Notes: generated from the sequence alone by a model not told the origin. Counted from the first letter of the stretch, positions 8,806-17,350 are shown. The stretch: DNA of 64,000 nucleotides from JANPBY01 sp963805505 (GCA_963805505.1 CAWDUP010000001.1:124001-188000), one strand, 5' to 3'. Translations and numbers: made by a program.

Positions 8806-8881
8806 TCCCCACGCCCCTCCGGTTAGGGTTCCTCCCAGCGGGAGCGCATCGGACTCCCGGCTCCAGAAGGTGGGCGTCACG

Positions 8882-9730
8882 GTGTCGAAGATCGGCGTGG
8901 TTGGAGCCGGCCTCATGGGGTCAGGCATCGCTCAGGTTGCCGCCCAGGCCGGTCACGAGGTGCTGCTGCACGACGTGGGCGACGACGCTCTGGCTCGCGG
9001 CGTAGCCGCCGTCCGAACGTCCTATGACCGCTTCGTGGCCAAGGACAAGCTGAGTGCCCAGGACGCGGAGGCCGCGCTCGGGCGAATCGACACGACGACC
9101 GACCTCGAGTCGATGGCCGACGTCGACCTGGTCGTTGAGGCAGTCTTCGAGAGCCTCGAGGTCAAGCAGGAGATCTTTGGGGTGCTTGACCGGGTCTGTG
9201 GCGCGGAGGCAGTGCTCGCGACCAACACCTCGGCGATCCCGATCACAGCCATCGCGGCGGCCACCAAGCGACCCGAGCGCATCGTGGGGACGCACTTCTT
9301 CTCCCCGGTGCCGATGATGGCGCTGTGCGAGCTGGTGCGCGGATTCGAGACGTCGGACGAGACGCTGGCCACGGCACGGGATTTCGCCGAATCGTGCGGC
9401 AAAACCTGCATCGTGGTCACGCGCGACGTAGCGGGTTTCGTGACCACCAGGCTGATCTCGGCGCTTGCGCTGGAGGCCGTGCGGCTGGTCGAGGCCGGCA
9501 TCGTGAGCGCTGAGGACCTCGACGTCGCCTGCCGTCTCGGGTTCGGGCACGCCATGGGTCCGCTGGCCACCATCGACCTCACAGGGGTGGACATCATGAC
9601 CCATGCTGCCGGCAACATCTATGCCGACACCCAGGACGAGAAGTTCTTCCCCCCGGAGCTGCTGCAGCGGATGGTGCAGGCTGGCGCGCTCGGACGCAAG
9701 GCCGGACGCGGCTTCTACACCTACGACTAG
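8882..9730 (+). CDS. 3-hydroxybutyryl-CoA dehydrogenase (single domain)
   Basis: Predicted NAD(P)-dependent 3-hydroxyacyl-CoA dehydrogenase that interconverts acetoacetyl-CoA and 3-hydroxybutyryl-CoA. The 282 aa have the Rossmann motif GAGLMGSG at the N-terminus, ATNTSAIPI, and the catalytic His in GTHFFSPVPMM. The conserved Asn of the GFxxN motif in most relatives is replaced by Thr (GFVTTRLIS). I chose GTG 8882 because AGAAGG lies at good spacing; GTG 8870 is the alternative. A TAGGGT box at 8823-8828 may be its promoter. Together with meaA downstream and ccr at 25.8 kb it fits the ethylmalonyl-CoA pathway. Confidence 0.88.
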   Translation: MSKIGVVGAGLMGSGIAQVAAQAGHEVLLHDVGDDALARGVAAVRTSYDRFVAKDKLSAQDAEAALGRIDTTTDLESMADVDLVVEAVFESLEVKQEIFGVLDRVCGAEAVLATNTSAIPITAIAAATKRPERIVGTHFFSPVPMMALCELVRGFETSDETLATARDFAESCGKTCIVVTRDVAGFVTTRLISALALEAVRLVEAGIVSAEDLDVACRLGFGHAMGPLATIDLTGVDIMTHAAGNIYADTQDEKFFPPELLQRMVQAGALGRKAGRGFYTYD

Positions 9731-9809
9731 CGGCGGCCGGTTATCGCAGGTCGGTCACGGGCCAGCGTGTCGCACGGCCGCAGGTGCCATGAGGTCCTAC
9801 GGTGCTCAG

Positions 9810-9869
9810 CGGACGGCCAGCCGTCCGTTGACAGCACCGCGCGCCTTCCCCGGCCGCAGACCCTGCGGC
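9810..9869 (+). other. Two GC-rich hairpins between the dehydrogenase and STAS genes
   Basis: The first is an inverted repeat CGGACGGC/GCCGTCCG at 9810-9827 with a 2-nt centre. The second is GCCGCAG/CTGCGGC at 9853-9869 with a 3-nt loop, ending 13 nt before the GGAGG of the next gene. No U-tract follows either one. They could end transcription of the upstream gene or shape the leader of the STAS gene. Function unknown. Confidence 0.35.
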
Positions 9870-9892
9870 GGCGCCGATGCCCGGAGGTCTCG

Positions 9893-10225
9893 ATGCACGC
9901 TCTCACGTCCCCCCCTCGGTCCCCGGCCTATGCCGAGGTCCGAGCTACCCTTCCCTCCCGCCTCGATGGTTCGACCGTCGGAGACGTACGGCTGCTGCTC
10001 CAGGTCGCCCTCGACTCAGCACCCGGCGATGTCGTCGTTGACTGCTCCGAGGTGGAATCGGTCGATGCAGTCGGGCTCGGAGTGCTGTTCGCCCTGCACC
10101 GTAGGGCGCACACGGAGGGGCGTCGGCTCGTGCTCGTCGACCCGCAGCCGCGCGTGCTGCGCGTGCTGGCCGTGACCCGGCTGCACCGGGTGCTCCACCT
10201 CGAGCGCGAGGCCCAGCCGGCCTGA
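9893..10225 (+). CDS. STAS-domain protein (anti-sigma-factor-antagonist-like)
   Basis: Small 110-aa protein made of one STAS domain. The ATG at 9893 is set by GGAGG six nucleotides upstream. The core reads VVDCSEVESVDAVGLGVL, matching the beta-strand and loop that in SpoIIAA-type antagonists carry the phosphorylated Ser (usual DSSGLG). Here both Ser positions are replaced (Ala59, Val60), so control by an RsbW/SpoIIAB-type kinase in the usual way is not possible. No anti-sigma kinase or sigma factor gene is nearby. It lies between a hydroxybutyryl-CoA dehydrogenase and meaA on the same strand; the link is unexplained. Confidence 0.75.
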   Translation: MHALTSPPRSPAYAEVRATLPSRLDGSTVGDVRLLLQVALDSAPGDVVVDCSEVESVDAVGLGVLFALHRRAHTEGRRLVLVDPQPRVLRVLAVTRLHRVLHLEREAQPA

Positions 10226-10304
10226 TCGCTGGTCGGGCTCCCCGTAGGCTTCGACTCGAGCCAGGCCGAAGACGGCCGCGGCGAAGCGATCGGGAGGTGC
10301 CGCG

Positions 10305-12296
10305 ATGAGTGGGGGCGGTCGCGACGCGCCATGGGTCATGCGGACCTACGCCGGCCACTCCTCGGCGGCGGCGTCCAACGCGTTGTTCCGCACCAACCTG
10401 GCCAAGGGCCAGACCGGGTTGTCCGTGGCCTTCGACCTCCCGACGCAGACGGGCTACGACGCCGACGACACCCTGGCCCGCGGCGAGGTCGGCAAGGTTG
10501 GGGTGCCGATCGCGCATCTGGGGGACATGCGTCGTCTGCTGGCCGACATCCCGCTGGCGACGATGAACACGTCGATGACCATCAACGCGACGGCGATGTG
10601 GTTGCTCGCGCTGTACGAGGTGGTGGCCGAGGAGCAGGGAGTCGCGATTGGCCAGCTCACCGGCACGACACAAAACGACATCATCAAGGAGTACCTGTCG
10701 CGCGGGACGTACGCCTTTCCGCCTGGGCCGTCGCTTCGGCTGATCACCGACATGGTTTCGCACACCGTCACCGAGGTGCCCCGCTGGAACCCCATCAACA
10801 TCTGCAGCTATCACCTGCAGGAAGCCGGTGCCACTCCGGTCCAGGAGCTCGCCTACTCCCTGTGCACGGCCATCGCCGTGCTGGATGCAGTTCGCGATTC
10901 GGGCCAGGTGCCTGCTGACCGATTCGGGGCAGTTGTGGCGCGGATGTCCTTCTTCGTGAACGCCGGTGTTCGGTTCGTCGAGGAGATGGCCAAGATGCGC
11001 GCGTTCGTCGAGCTCTGGGATGAGCTGACGCGCGAGCGGTACGGCGTGACCGACGCCGCCCAGCGACGTTTTCGCTACGGCGTGCAGGTCAACTCCCTCG
11101 GGCTCACCGAAGCGCAGCCCGAGAACAACGTGCAGCGGATCGTGCTGGAGATGTTGGCGGTCACGTTGTCCAAGGACGCTCGCGCCCGTGCGATCCAGCT
11201 ACCCGCATGGAACGAGGCGTTGGGACTGCCGAGGCCTTGGGATCAGCAGTGGTCGCTGCGGATGCAGCAGGTCCTGGCTTTCGAGTCCGACCTGCTCGAG
11301 TACGACGATCTGTTCGCCGGTTCGATCGTGGTCGAGCGCCTCGTTGCCGAGCTGGTCGCCGCCGCCAAGGCGGAGATCGACAGAGTCCAGGGCATGGGCG
11401 GCGCTGTGGCTGCGGTCGAGAGCGGCTACATGAAGAGTGAGCTCGTGGCGTCGCATGCGACCCGCCGCGCTCGGATCGAGGCAGGCGAAGAAATCGTTGT
11501 CGGCGTCAATGCCTTCACGACCACGGAGGCCAACCCGCTCCTCGTCGATGTCGACTCAGCCACGGTGACCGTGGATCCGACGGTTGAGGCGGCGGCCATC
11601 GAGTCGCTGCAGGCGTGGCGCGAAGCGAGGGACGGTGGTCGGGTGTCCCGCGCCCTGAGCGAGCTCCAACGGGCAGCCGGCACGGACACCAACCTGATGC
11701 CAGCCACGCTGGAATGCGCCCGGGCCGGGGCGACCACCGGGGAGTGGGCCGGGGCCCTGCGGGCGGTTTTCGGCGAGTACCGAGCGCCGACCGGGGTGTC
11801 CGGCGCGGTCGGTGTAGCCTCCGCGGGATCTGAGCTGGCTGCCGTTCGGTCCGCCGTACAACGAACCGGTGACGACCTGGGGCGGCGCCTGCGGCTGCTG
11901 GTGGGCAAGCCCGGCTTGGACGGGCACAGCAACGGTGCCGAGCAGATTGCGGTACGGGCCAGAGACGCCGGCTTCGAGGTCATCTACCAAGGCATTCGAC
12001 TCAGGCCTGCCGAGGTGGTTGCCGCAGCGGTGGCCGAGGACGTCGACTGCGTCGGCCTGTCGATCCTGTCCGGGTCACACCTGTCCTTGGTGCCCGAGGT
12101 GATCGACGGCCTCCGGGCCGCCGGGGTCGGTGACGTCCCCGTGGTCGTCGGCGGCATCATCCCCGACTCCGATGCGGTCACGCTGCGCGCCATGGGCGTG
12201 GCCAAGGTGTTCACACCCAAGGACTTCGGGATCACGACGATCATCGGGGAGCTCGTGGCTGCGATCCGATCGGCCCGGGGGCTCGATCCGCTCTAA
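10305..12296 (+). CDS. meaA: Ethylmalonyl-CoA mutase (coenzyme B12-dependent)
   Basis: Predicted to rearrange (2R)-ethylmalonyl-CoA to (2S)-methylsuccinyl-CoA. The 663-aa single chain has an N-terminal TIM-barrel mutase domain (WVMRTYAGHSSA, TGLSVAFDLPTQTGYD) and a C-terminal B12-binding domain with the DxHxxG motif at Asp539-Gly544 (LDGHSNG) and the following SILSGSHL loop. Tyr15 and Arg133, spaced 118 residues apart like Tyr89/Arg207 of methylmalonyl-CoA mutase, are the residues expected for a substrate with a free carboxylate. The strong similarity to Streptomyces MeaA, including the AQPENNVQRIVLEMLAVTL stretch, distinguishes it from true methylmalonyl-CoA mutase. GGGAGG precedes the ATG. 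Confidence 0.92.
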   Translation: MSGGGRDAPWVMRTYAGHSSAAASNALFRTNLAKGQTGLSVAFDLPTQTGYDADDTLARGEVGKVGVPIAHLGDMRRLLADIPLATMNTSMTINATAMWLLALYEVVAEEQGVAIGQLTGTTQNDIIKEYLSRGTYAFPPGPSLRLITDMVSHTVTEVPRWNPINICSYHLQEAGATPVQELAYSLCTAIAVLDAVRDSGQVPADRFGAVVARMSFFVNAGVRFVEEMAKMRAFVELWDELTRERYGVTDAAQRRFRYGVQVNSLGLTEAQPENNVQRIVLEMLAVTLSKDARARAIQLPAWNEALGLPRPWDQQWSLRMQQVLAFESDLLEYDDLFAGSIVVERLVAELVAAAKAEIDRVQGMGGAVAAVESGYMKSELVASHATRRARIEAGEEIVVGVNAFTTTEANPLLVDVDSATVTVDPTVEAAAIESLQAWREARDGGRVSRALSELQRAAGTDTNLMPATLECARAGATTGEWAGALRAVFGEYRAPTGVSGAVGVASAGSELAAVRSAVQRTGDDLGRRLRLLVGKPGLDGHSNGAEQIAVRARDAGFEVIYQGIRLRPAEVVAAAVAEDVDCVGLSILSGSHLSLVPEVIDGLRAAGVGDVPVVVGGIIPDSDAVTLRAMGVAKVFTPKDFGITTIIGELVAAIRSARGLDPL

Positions 12297-12313
12297 CCGG
12301 CGGCCCGCAGACG

Positions 12314-13141
12314 TCAGTCCTCGCCGCGGCGCTGCCAGCGGAAGGTTCGCAGGCACAAGACGGCGCCGACGACGGTCCAGATGATCAGCACGACGGCGAC
12401 CCATGAGAGCTGCCAGGAGCCCGAGGCCTCGGCCGCCTCGAACGAGTCAGGCAAGAACACCGAGCGCATGCCTTGGGTGAGCCACTTGAGCGGGAAGATC
12501 GCCGCGATGTGCTGCATCCAGCTGGGCAGCTCGGCATAGACAAAGAAGACGCCGGAGATGAACTGGAGCACGAGCACGATCGGCGTGATCAGTGCGGGAG
12601 CCGAGTCCGCATCACGCGGCACGGAGGAGAAGGCGATGCCCAGCAGGGCGGAGGACAGCAGCCCCAGGAACGCGACCCACGCGAAGGTCACCCACCCTGC
12701 TGCGTCGGGCAGCTCCAGACCGAAGAAGAGCACACCGAAGGCCATCAGGAGCACGATCTGGATGACCGCCACCCCGAAGACCAGCAGAAACTTGCCGACG
12801 AAGTACGCCGCACGCGGCATCGGCGTGCCCGCGAGCAGCTTGAGGCCTCCGCTGTCTCGCTCGATGGAGATGCCGATCGCGAGCGCCTGGAAGCCGCTGT
12901 TGACGAACCCGCTGGCGATCATGCCGGCGGCGAAGTATTGGCTGAACGTGACGCCCGGTGCGATGTCCTGGTTGAACACCGAGCCGAAGATTCCCAGCAG
13001 CAGCGCCGGGAAGAGGATCGTGAAGACAACCGACTCACGCTGTCTGAGGAATCGCTTGAGCTCGATGCGACCCCGTCCGAAGCCCACAGTCGCCCACGTT
13101 GGGGTCTGCGTGGACCTGGCCAGGGCCGCGTCCTGCGTCAC
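12314..13141 (-). CDS. ABC-2 type exporter permease
   Basis: Integral membrane half of an ABC-2 exporter. The 275 aa have about six predicted transmembrane helices, a cytoplasmic N-terminus and the family's late GVFFVYAELPSWMQHIAAIFPLKWLTQGMR segment between the last helices. The GTG start overlaps the stop codon of the upstream ATPase gene (GTGA), so the two are translationally coupled. The substrate is unknown; drug or lipid export is typical of DrrAB-like pairs. It converges on meaA. Confidence 0.88.
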   Translation of the reverse strand: MTQDAALARSTQTPTWATVGFGRGRIELKRFLRQRESVVFTILFPALLLGIFGSVFNQDIAPGVTFSQYFAAGMIASGFVNSGFQALAIGISIERDSGGLKLLAGTPMPRAAYFVGKFLLVFGVAVIQIVLLMAFGVLFFGLELPDAAGWVTFAWVAFLGLLSSALLGIAFSSVPRDADSAPALITPIVLVLQFISGVFFVYAELPSWMQHIAAIFPLKWLTQGMRSVFLPDSFEAAEASGSWQLSWVAVVLIIWTVVGAVLCLRTFRWQRRGED

Positions 13142-14019
13142 GATGCCTCCGCTACGCCAGAGAACGGCTTGATCATCTCGAGATAGGTGTCCTCGAGGGT
13201 GGGCCGTCGCACGGCGAGATCCGGCACCTCGCCGCCGAAGTGCCTGGACAGGTCAGCGATGACCTGAGTAGGTGTTCCGGTGATCTGCTCGTGCGCGGTG
13301 CCGTCCTGCGTCCAGGTCACGCGCACCTGCGCCTCAGCGCGCCCCCCGAGTCGTTGGGGGCTGTTCACCTCGAGGATCTGCCCCCCGGCGATCACCGCCA
13401 ACCGGTCAGCGAGCTGTTCGGCCTCCTCGAGGTAGTGCGTGGTCAACAGGATGGTCGTGCCGTCGGCATTCAGCTCGCGGATGAGCTCCCAGAACTGGCG
13501 GCGGGCCTCGGGGTCGAAGCCGGTGGTCGGCTCATCCAAGAACAGCAGCTCAGGGTGGCCGAGGATTCCGAGGGCGACGTCGAGCCTTCGACGTTGGCCT
13601 CCGGACAGGTGCCGGATCCTGGTCCGTTTCTTCTCCTCCAAGCCGACGGCGGCGATGACGTCGTCGACGTCACGTGGTGCCGGATAGAACGTGGCGAAGT
13701 GGTGCGTGACCTCCTCGACGGTCAGCAGCTCGATGGCCCCGGAGGTCTGCAGGACGATCCCGATGCGGCTTCGCCAATCTTGGGTCGGTCGGGCTGGGTC
13801 GTGCCCGAGCACCGAGACGGTTCCACCATCTCGTCGGCGCAGGCCCTCGAGGATCTCGACGGTCGTCGTCTTGCCGGCACCGTTCGGGCCGAGCAGCGCG
13901 AACACCTCACCGGCGGCTACGTCGAGATCGACGGAGTCGACAGCCCGGTGGACGCCGCCGGTCTTGGCGGAGCCGTACTCACGAACCAAACCGCGCACCG
14001 TGATGGCCAGCTCGGTCAC
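13138..14019 (-). CDS. ABC transporter ATP-binding protein (DrrA-like)
   Basis: ATPase partner of the downstream ABC-2 permease. The 293 aa contain Walker A (GPNGAGKTTT), Q-loop (GIVLQTSGAI), signature LSGGQRRRLDVALG, Walker B (LLFLDEPTTGFD) and the H-loop (LLTTHYLEEAEQL). A C-terminal domain after the ATPase core is typical of DrrA/NatA-like proteins. The GTG at 14017-14019 follows a GAGGA element. Its neighbours suggest a two-gene operon; nothing in the sequence identifies the cargo. Confidence 0.9.
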   Translation of the reverse strand: MTELAITVRGLVREYGSAKTGGVHRAVDSVDLDVAAGEVFALLGPNGAGKTTTVEILEGLRRRDGGTVSVLGHDPARPTQDWRSRIGIVLQTSGAIELLTVEEVTHHFATFYPAPRDVDDVIAAVGLEEKKRTRIRHLSGGQRRRLDVALGILGHPELLFLDEPTTGFDPEARRQFWELIRELNADGTTILLTTHYLEEAEQLADRLAVIAGGQILEVNSPQRLGGRAEAQVRVTWTQDGTAHEQITGTPTQVIADLSRHFGGEVPDLAVRRPTLEDTYLEMIKPFSGVAEAS

Positions 14020-14096
14020 CCAGTCGTCCTCTCGTCCCGCTCAGCGTTGCCTCGTGCTTGCCTCGTGCTGATCGCTGCTTCACACCTTAGGGTCAG

Positions 14097-14771
14097 TCAG
14101 AACAGCCGGGTGGAGGGGTCGTCGACACCGCGCAGAGCGTTGTAGTCCACCACAAGGCAGGTGATTCCGCGGTCCTCGGCGAGCACCCGGGCCTGCGGCT
14201 TGATCTCCTGTGCGGCGAAGACGCCCCGCACGGGAGCGAGCAACGGGTCCCGGTTGAGCAGTTCCAAGTAGCGCGTCAGCTGCTCGACGCCATCGATCTC
14301 CCCGCGTCGCTTCACCTCCACCGCGACGGCTAGGCCATCCCCGTCGCGGAACATCAGGTCGACAGGTCCGATCGCCGTTGGGAACTCCCTGCGGACCAGC
14401 CGCCAGTCGACACCGAACGTCTCGACCTGCTCTGCGAGCAGTTGTTGCAGATGAGCCTCGACCCCATCCTTGGTCAGCCCGGGGTCGACGCCGAGATCGT
14501 GCGAGACCTCGGTGAAGACCTCCTCGACCGTCACGACGAGGCGCTCACCTGCCTTGTTCTCCACCGTCCAGGTGCCCGCACCGGAGTCGTCGACGTCGGT
14601 GCGCAGCGTGCAGGGCGGACTCATCCAGTTGAGCGGCTTGTAGGAGCCTCCGTCGGAGTGCACGAGCACCGATCCGTCGGCTTTCACCAGCAGCAGCCGC
14701 ACGGCCGACGGCAGGTGGGCGGTCAGCCGTCCGGCATAGTCCACCGAGCAGCGAGCGATGACGAGGTGCAC
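14097..14771 (-). CDS. nucS: Endonuclease NucS (EndoMS), mismatch-specific
   Basis: Mismatch-specific endonuclease that replaces MutS/MutL in most Actinomycetota and archaea. The 224 aa open with MHLVIARCSVDYAGRLTAHLP, closely matching other actinobacterial NucS proteins. The C-terminal RecB-like nuclease core has GPVDLMFRDGDG and AVEVKRRGEIDGVEQLTRYLE. The last residues (DDPSTRLF) resemble the tail that binds the sliding clamp in relatives. The GTG at 14769-14771 was chosen by homology; a TAGCGT box lies 8 nt upstream and no ribosome site is visible. Confidence 0.93.
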   Translation of the reverse strand: MHLVIARCSVDYAGRLTAHLPSAVRLLLVKADGSVLVHSDGGSYKPLNWMSPPCTLRTDVDDSGAGTWTVENKAGERLVVTVEEVFTEVSHDLGVDPGLTKDGVEAHLQQLLAEQVETFGVDWRLVRREFPTAIGPVDLMFRDGDGLAVAVEVKRRGEIDGVEQLTRYLELLNRDPLLAPVRGVFAAQEIKPQARVLAEDRGITCLVVDYNALRGVDDPSTRLF

Positions 14772-14779
14772 ATCTCGAA

Positions 14780-14785
14780 ACGCTA
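14780..14785 (-). promoter_or_regulatory. Predicted -10 box of nucS (leaderless)
   Basis: Reads TAGCGT on the minus strand, 8 nt before the GTG start. No Shine-Dalgarno sequence is present. Confidence 0.5.
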
Positions 14786-14819
14786 GCCGACGCTGCTCGC
14801 CCGCACGCCCGGCGCCCCT

Positions 14820-14825
14820 TACGGT
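14820..14825 (+). promoter_or_regulatory. Predicted -10 box of the GMC oxidoreductase gene (leaderless)
   Basis: Reads TACGGT, 6 nt before the GTG start and 34 bp from the opposing nucS box. No Shine-Dalgarno sequence is present. Confidence 0.5.
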
Positions 14826-14831
14826 TGGTCG

Positions 14832-16445
14832 GTGAGCGCTGACGCGACGTATGACTACGTGGTGGTGGGTGCGGGAAGTGCCGGCTGCGTGCTGGCCGCG
14901 CGATTGTCGGAGGACCCGCAGCGTCGAGTGCTCGTCCTCGAGGCCGGTCGGGAGGACACAGCCGACGAGATCAAGATCCCGGCAGCGTTCCCGACCCTTT
15001 TTCGGACCGAGTACGACTGGTCTTTCCAGACCGTTGAGCAGAAGCATGTTCAGGGACGACGGCTGGAGTGGCCCAGGGGCAAGGTTGTCGGTGGCTGTTC
15101 CTCGATCAACGCGATGCTCTACATCCGTGGAAACCGGCTCGACTACGACACCTGGCGCGATGCGTACGGCTGCACGGGATGGGGCTACGCGGATCTGCTT
15201 CCGTACTTCCGAAGGGCCGAGGACAACTCGCGCGGGGCTTCGCAGTTCCATGGGGTCGGCGGCCCCCTTCGGGTGGAGGATCTGCGCAGTGTGCACGAGC
15301 TGAGTCACGCCTTCATCGAGTCCGCCGTGGAATTCGGGATCGAGCCCAACGACGACTTCAACGGGGCAAGGCAGGAGGGAGTCGGGCTCTTTCAGGTGAC
15401 CCAACGGTCGGGCCGGCGGTGGTCGGCCGCCGATGCCTACCTTCGGCCAGCTTTGGCGCGACCCAACGTGGACCTGGTCACCGGCGCTCTGGTCACCCGG
15501 GTCGCCATCGAGGCGGGGCGCGCCGTCGGCGTCGACTATGTCGTGCGAGGTGAGGAATGCCGCGCCAGCTGCGAGGGTGAGGTGATCCTGTCCGGCGGCA
15601 CCGTGAACAGCCCGCAGGTGCTGATGCTGTCAGGTGTCGGTCCAGCCAACCACCTTCGCGAGCACGGCATCAGTGTCCAGTCTGATCTTCCTGGGGTAGG
15701 GCAGAATCTGCAGGACCACCTGAGCGCCGGAGTGGTGTGGCGCACCCAAGGGACATCCAGCCTGCACGACTACGAGACTCTCCGGCAGCTCCTGCGTTGG
15801 CAGGTCCGAAAGCGCGGACCGTTGACGTCCTCGGTGGCCGAGGCCTGCGCCTTCGCTCGGACGGCGAGCGCTCTCCCGGCTCCGGACATACAGTTCCACG
15901 TTGCACCCGCCGCGTTTCTCGACAACGCGCGCGGAGAACCCTTCGGGCGGGGTTTCACCGTGGGCGCCACCTTGGTGTCGATCGCCAGCCGTGGCTCCAT
16001 TCGGTTGGCGGGGCCGAATCCACGGTGGCATCCGACGATCGATCCGGGCTACTTGTCTGAGGACCAAGATCTCGAGTCACTGGTCGCCGGTGTTCGGCTG
16101 GCGCGGGAGATCGCATCCGGCGGACCACTTCCCGGGCTGCTCGGCGACGAATATCTGCCGGGGGACTCGGTCGTGAGCGAGGACGGCATCCGCGACTCCG
16201 TGCGCACTCATGCCCAGACGCTGTACCACCCGGTAGGGACCTGCGCCATGGGTCGGGGCGGAGCCGCCGTGGTCGACGAGCGGCTACGCGTCCACGGGGT
16301 GCAAGGACTGCGTGTCGTGGACGCCTCGATCATGCCTACAGTGCCGCGTGGCAACACCAACGCACCGACGATCGCCATTGCCGAGCGGGCAGCTGACCTC
16401 ATCCTCGGGCGCCAAGAACTGCTGGCTCAAGCTCGCGAGGACTGA
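14832..16445 (+). CDS. GMC-family FAD oxidoreductase (choline dehydrogenase-like)
   Basis: FAD-dependent alcohol oxidase or dehydrogenase. The 537 aa show the ADP-binding motif GAGSAGCVLAARL (Gly13, Gly15, Gly18), the GMC signature WPRGKVVGGCSSINAMLY, LSGGTVNSPQVLMLSGVGP, and the catalytic pair His466 (LYHPVGTCAMG) and Asn510 (GNTNAPT). The overall pattern is closest to BetA/AlkJ-type dehydrogenases, so a primary alcohol is the likely substrate; choline itself is not proven. An aldehyde dehydrogenase 1 kb away on the other strand could take the product. Its 3' end overlaps the converging Nudix gene by 19 nt. Confidence 0.85.
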   Translation: MSADATYDYVVVGAGSAGCVLAARLSEDPQRRVLVLEAGREDTADEIKIPAAFPTLFRTEYDWSFQTVEQKHVQGRRLEWPRGKVVGGCSSINAMLYIRGNRLDYDTWRDAYGCTGWGYADLLPYFRRAEDNSRGASQFHGVGGPLRVEDLRSVHELSHAFIESAVEFGIEPNDDFNGARQEGVGLFQVTQRSGRRWSAADAYLRPALARPNVDLVTGALVTRVAIEAGRAVGVDYVVRGEECRASCEGEVILSGGTVNSPQVLMLSGVGPANHLREHGISVQSDLPGVGQNLQDHLSAGVVWRTQGTSSLHDYETLRQLLRWQVRKRGPLTSSVAEACAFARTASALPAPDIQFHVAPAAFLDNARGEPFGRGFTVGATLVSIASRGSIRLAGPNPRWHPTIDPGYLSEDQDLESLVAGVRLAREIASGGPLPGLLGDEYLPGDSVVSEDGIRDSVRTHAQTLYHPVGTCAMGRGGAAVVDERLRVHGVQGLRVVDASIMPTVPRGNTNAPTIAIAERAADLILGRQELLAQARED

Positions 16446-16873
16446 AGCTGCCACAGTCGGATGGCCTCAACTACGTGCGGACGGGTGTCGAGCCCGCCGA
16501 TCGCATGGATCGGAAACCATGCCGAGTCAACGGTCGTGCCAGTGACCTCCGGTCGGATCGTGCCACCGATTACCGTTGCAGCAAAGAGAATCCGGACCAT
16601 CTTCAATGGTCGTCCACGGTCGTCCATCCGGTCGACAGCAGCCTTGATCGACGTGCTCACCCCGAGCGGGGGGCCCAGTCGTATGGCCAGCCCAGTCTCC
16701 TCTTCCGTCTCGCGTTCGGCGGCCTCCTCGACGGTCTCGTGCAGATCGACGCCGCCGCCGGGCAACGTCCACTGTGAACCGTGCTGGGCACCGAGTCGGG
16801 TGAGAATGACGCGCCCCGACTCCACGGCAACGACGTACGCACCCAGCCGGGTGTCGTAGTCGAGGAAGTCCAC
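16427..16873 (-). CDS. Nudix hydrolase (downstream tandem copy)
   Basis: Predicted nucleoside-diphosphate-X hydrolase of 148 aa. The Nudix box reads GGGVDLHETVEEAAERETEE followed by ETGL; the hydrophobic residue after the RE pair is Thr, a small departure from consensus. It begins MDFLDYDTRLGAYV, nearly the same as the gene just upstream, and the two share a 31-nt identical stretch across their start codons, so they are a tandem duplication. The GTG start has a TAGAGT box 6 nt upstream that overlaps the stop codon of the upstream copy. Substrate unknown. Confidence 0.85.
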   Translation of the reverse strand: MDFLDYDTRLGAYVVAVESGRVILTRLGAQHGSQWTLPGGGVDLHETVEEAAERETEEETGLAIRLGPPLGVSTSIKAAVDRMDDRGRPLKMVRILFAATVIGGTIRPEVTGTTVDSAWFPIHAIGGLDTRPHVVEAIRLWQLQSSRA

Positions 16874-16875
16874 CG
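16845..16875. repeat. 31-bp direct repeat, copy A (Nudix start region)
   Basis: Identical over 31 bp to 17316-17346. It covers the start codon and first codons of the downstream Nudix gene. Confidence 0.9.
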
Positions 16876-16879
16876 GGGC

Positions 16880-16885
16880 ACTCTA
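16880..16885 (-). promoter_or_regulatory. Predicted -10 box of the downstream Nudix gene (leaderless)
   Basis: Reads TAGAGT on the minus strand, 6 nt before the GTG. Its TAG is also the stop codon of the upstream Nudix gene. Confidence 0.45.
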
Positions 16886-17344
16886 GGCAAGCATCTCGGT
16901 GGCGGCCCGCCATAGATCGAGTCCTCGGTCGACGAGTTCCACCCGTGGAATGTCCGACACCGTCGTCAGAGGGAACCATCGAGCTTCATCCGTCGTGCCC
17001 CCAATCTCTGCCGTGAGGGTGCCGCCGATCACCCGAGCTGAGAAAATGGGGCGCACGTTCTTGAGAGTCCGACCGGATCCGTTGAAGCGCTGCTCGCCTG
17101 GAACCACGAAGGTGTCGATGCCGAGCAGTCGGCCCAAGTCGATGTCGAAGCCGGTCTCTTCGAGCACTTCACGCACGGCTGCCTGCTCTACGGTCTCGTC
17201 CAGCTCCACCCCGCCGCCGGGAAGCGTCCAGAGCGGCTCCTCCCGCTCGTTCCACAGCGCCAACAGGACCTCATCGACCCCGTCGTGCTCTTCGACGATG
17301 AACGCGTAGGCCGCAAGCCGGGTGTCGTAGTCGAGGAAGTCCAC
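16883..17344 (-). CDS. Nudix hydrolase (upstream tandem copy)
   Basis: Second Nudix hydrolase, 153 aa, starting MDFLDYDTRLAAYAFIVEE. Its Nudix box, GGGVELDETVEQAAVREVLE followed by ETGF, fits the consensus fully. The gene ends 9 nt before the start of its paralogue. GTG is the start, with TAGGGT 6 nt upstream and no ribosome site. Outside the N-terminus and the Nudix box the copies have diverged considerably, so the duplication is probably not recent; the conserved start region may be kept by selection or gene conversion. Substrate unknown. Confidence 0.87.
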   Translation of the reverse strand: MDFLDYDTRLAAYAFIVEEHDGVDEVLLALWNEREEPLWTLPGGGVELDETVEQAAVREVLEETGFDIDLGRLLGIDTFVVPGEQRFNGSGRTLKNVRPIFSARVIGGTLTAEIGGTTDEARWFPLTTVSDIPRVELVDRGLDLWRAATEMLA

Positions 17345-17346
17345 CG
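17316..17346. repeat. 31-bp direct repeat, copy B (Nudix start region)
   Basis: Identical over 31 bp to 16845-16875. It covers the start codon and first codons of the upstream Nudix gene. Confidence 0.9.
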
Positions 17347-17350
17347 CGGC

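Noticed and set aside
9828..9833. TTGACA as a -35 element upstream of the STAS gene
   Set aside because: No -10-like hexamer at 16-18 nt; the following bases are almost all G/C.
10226..10304. Cobalamin riboswitch before meaA
   Set aside because: Only 79 bp and no B12-box-like sequence.
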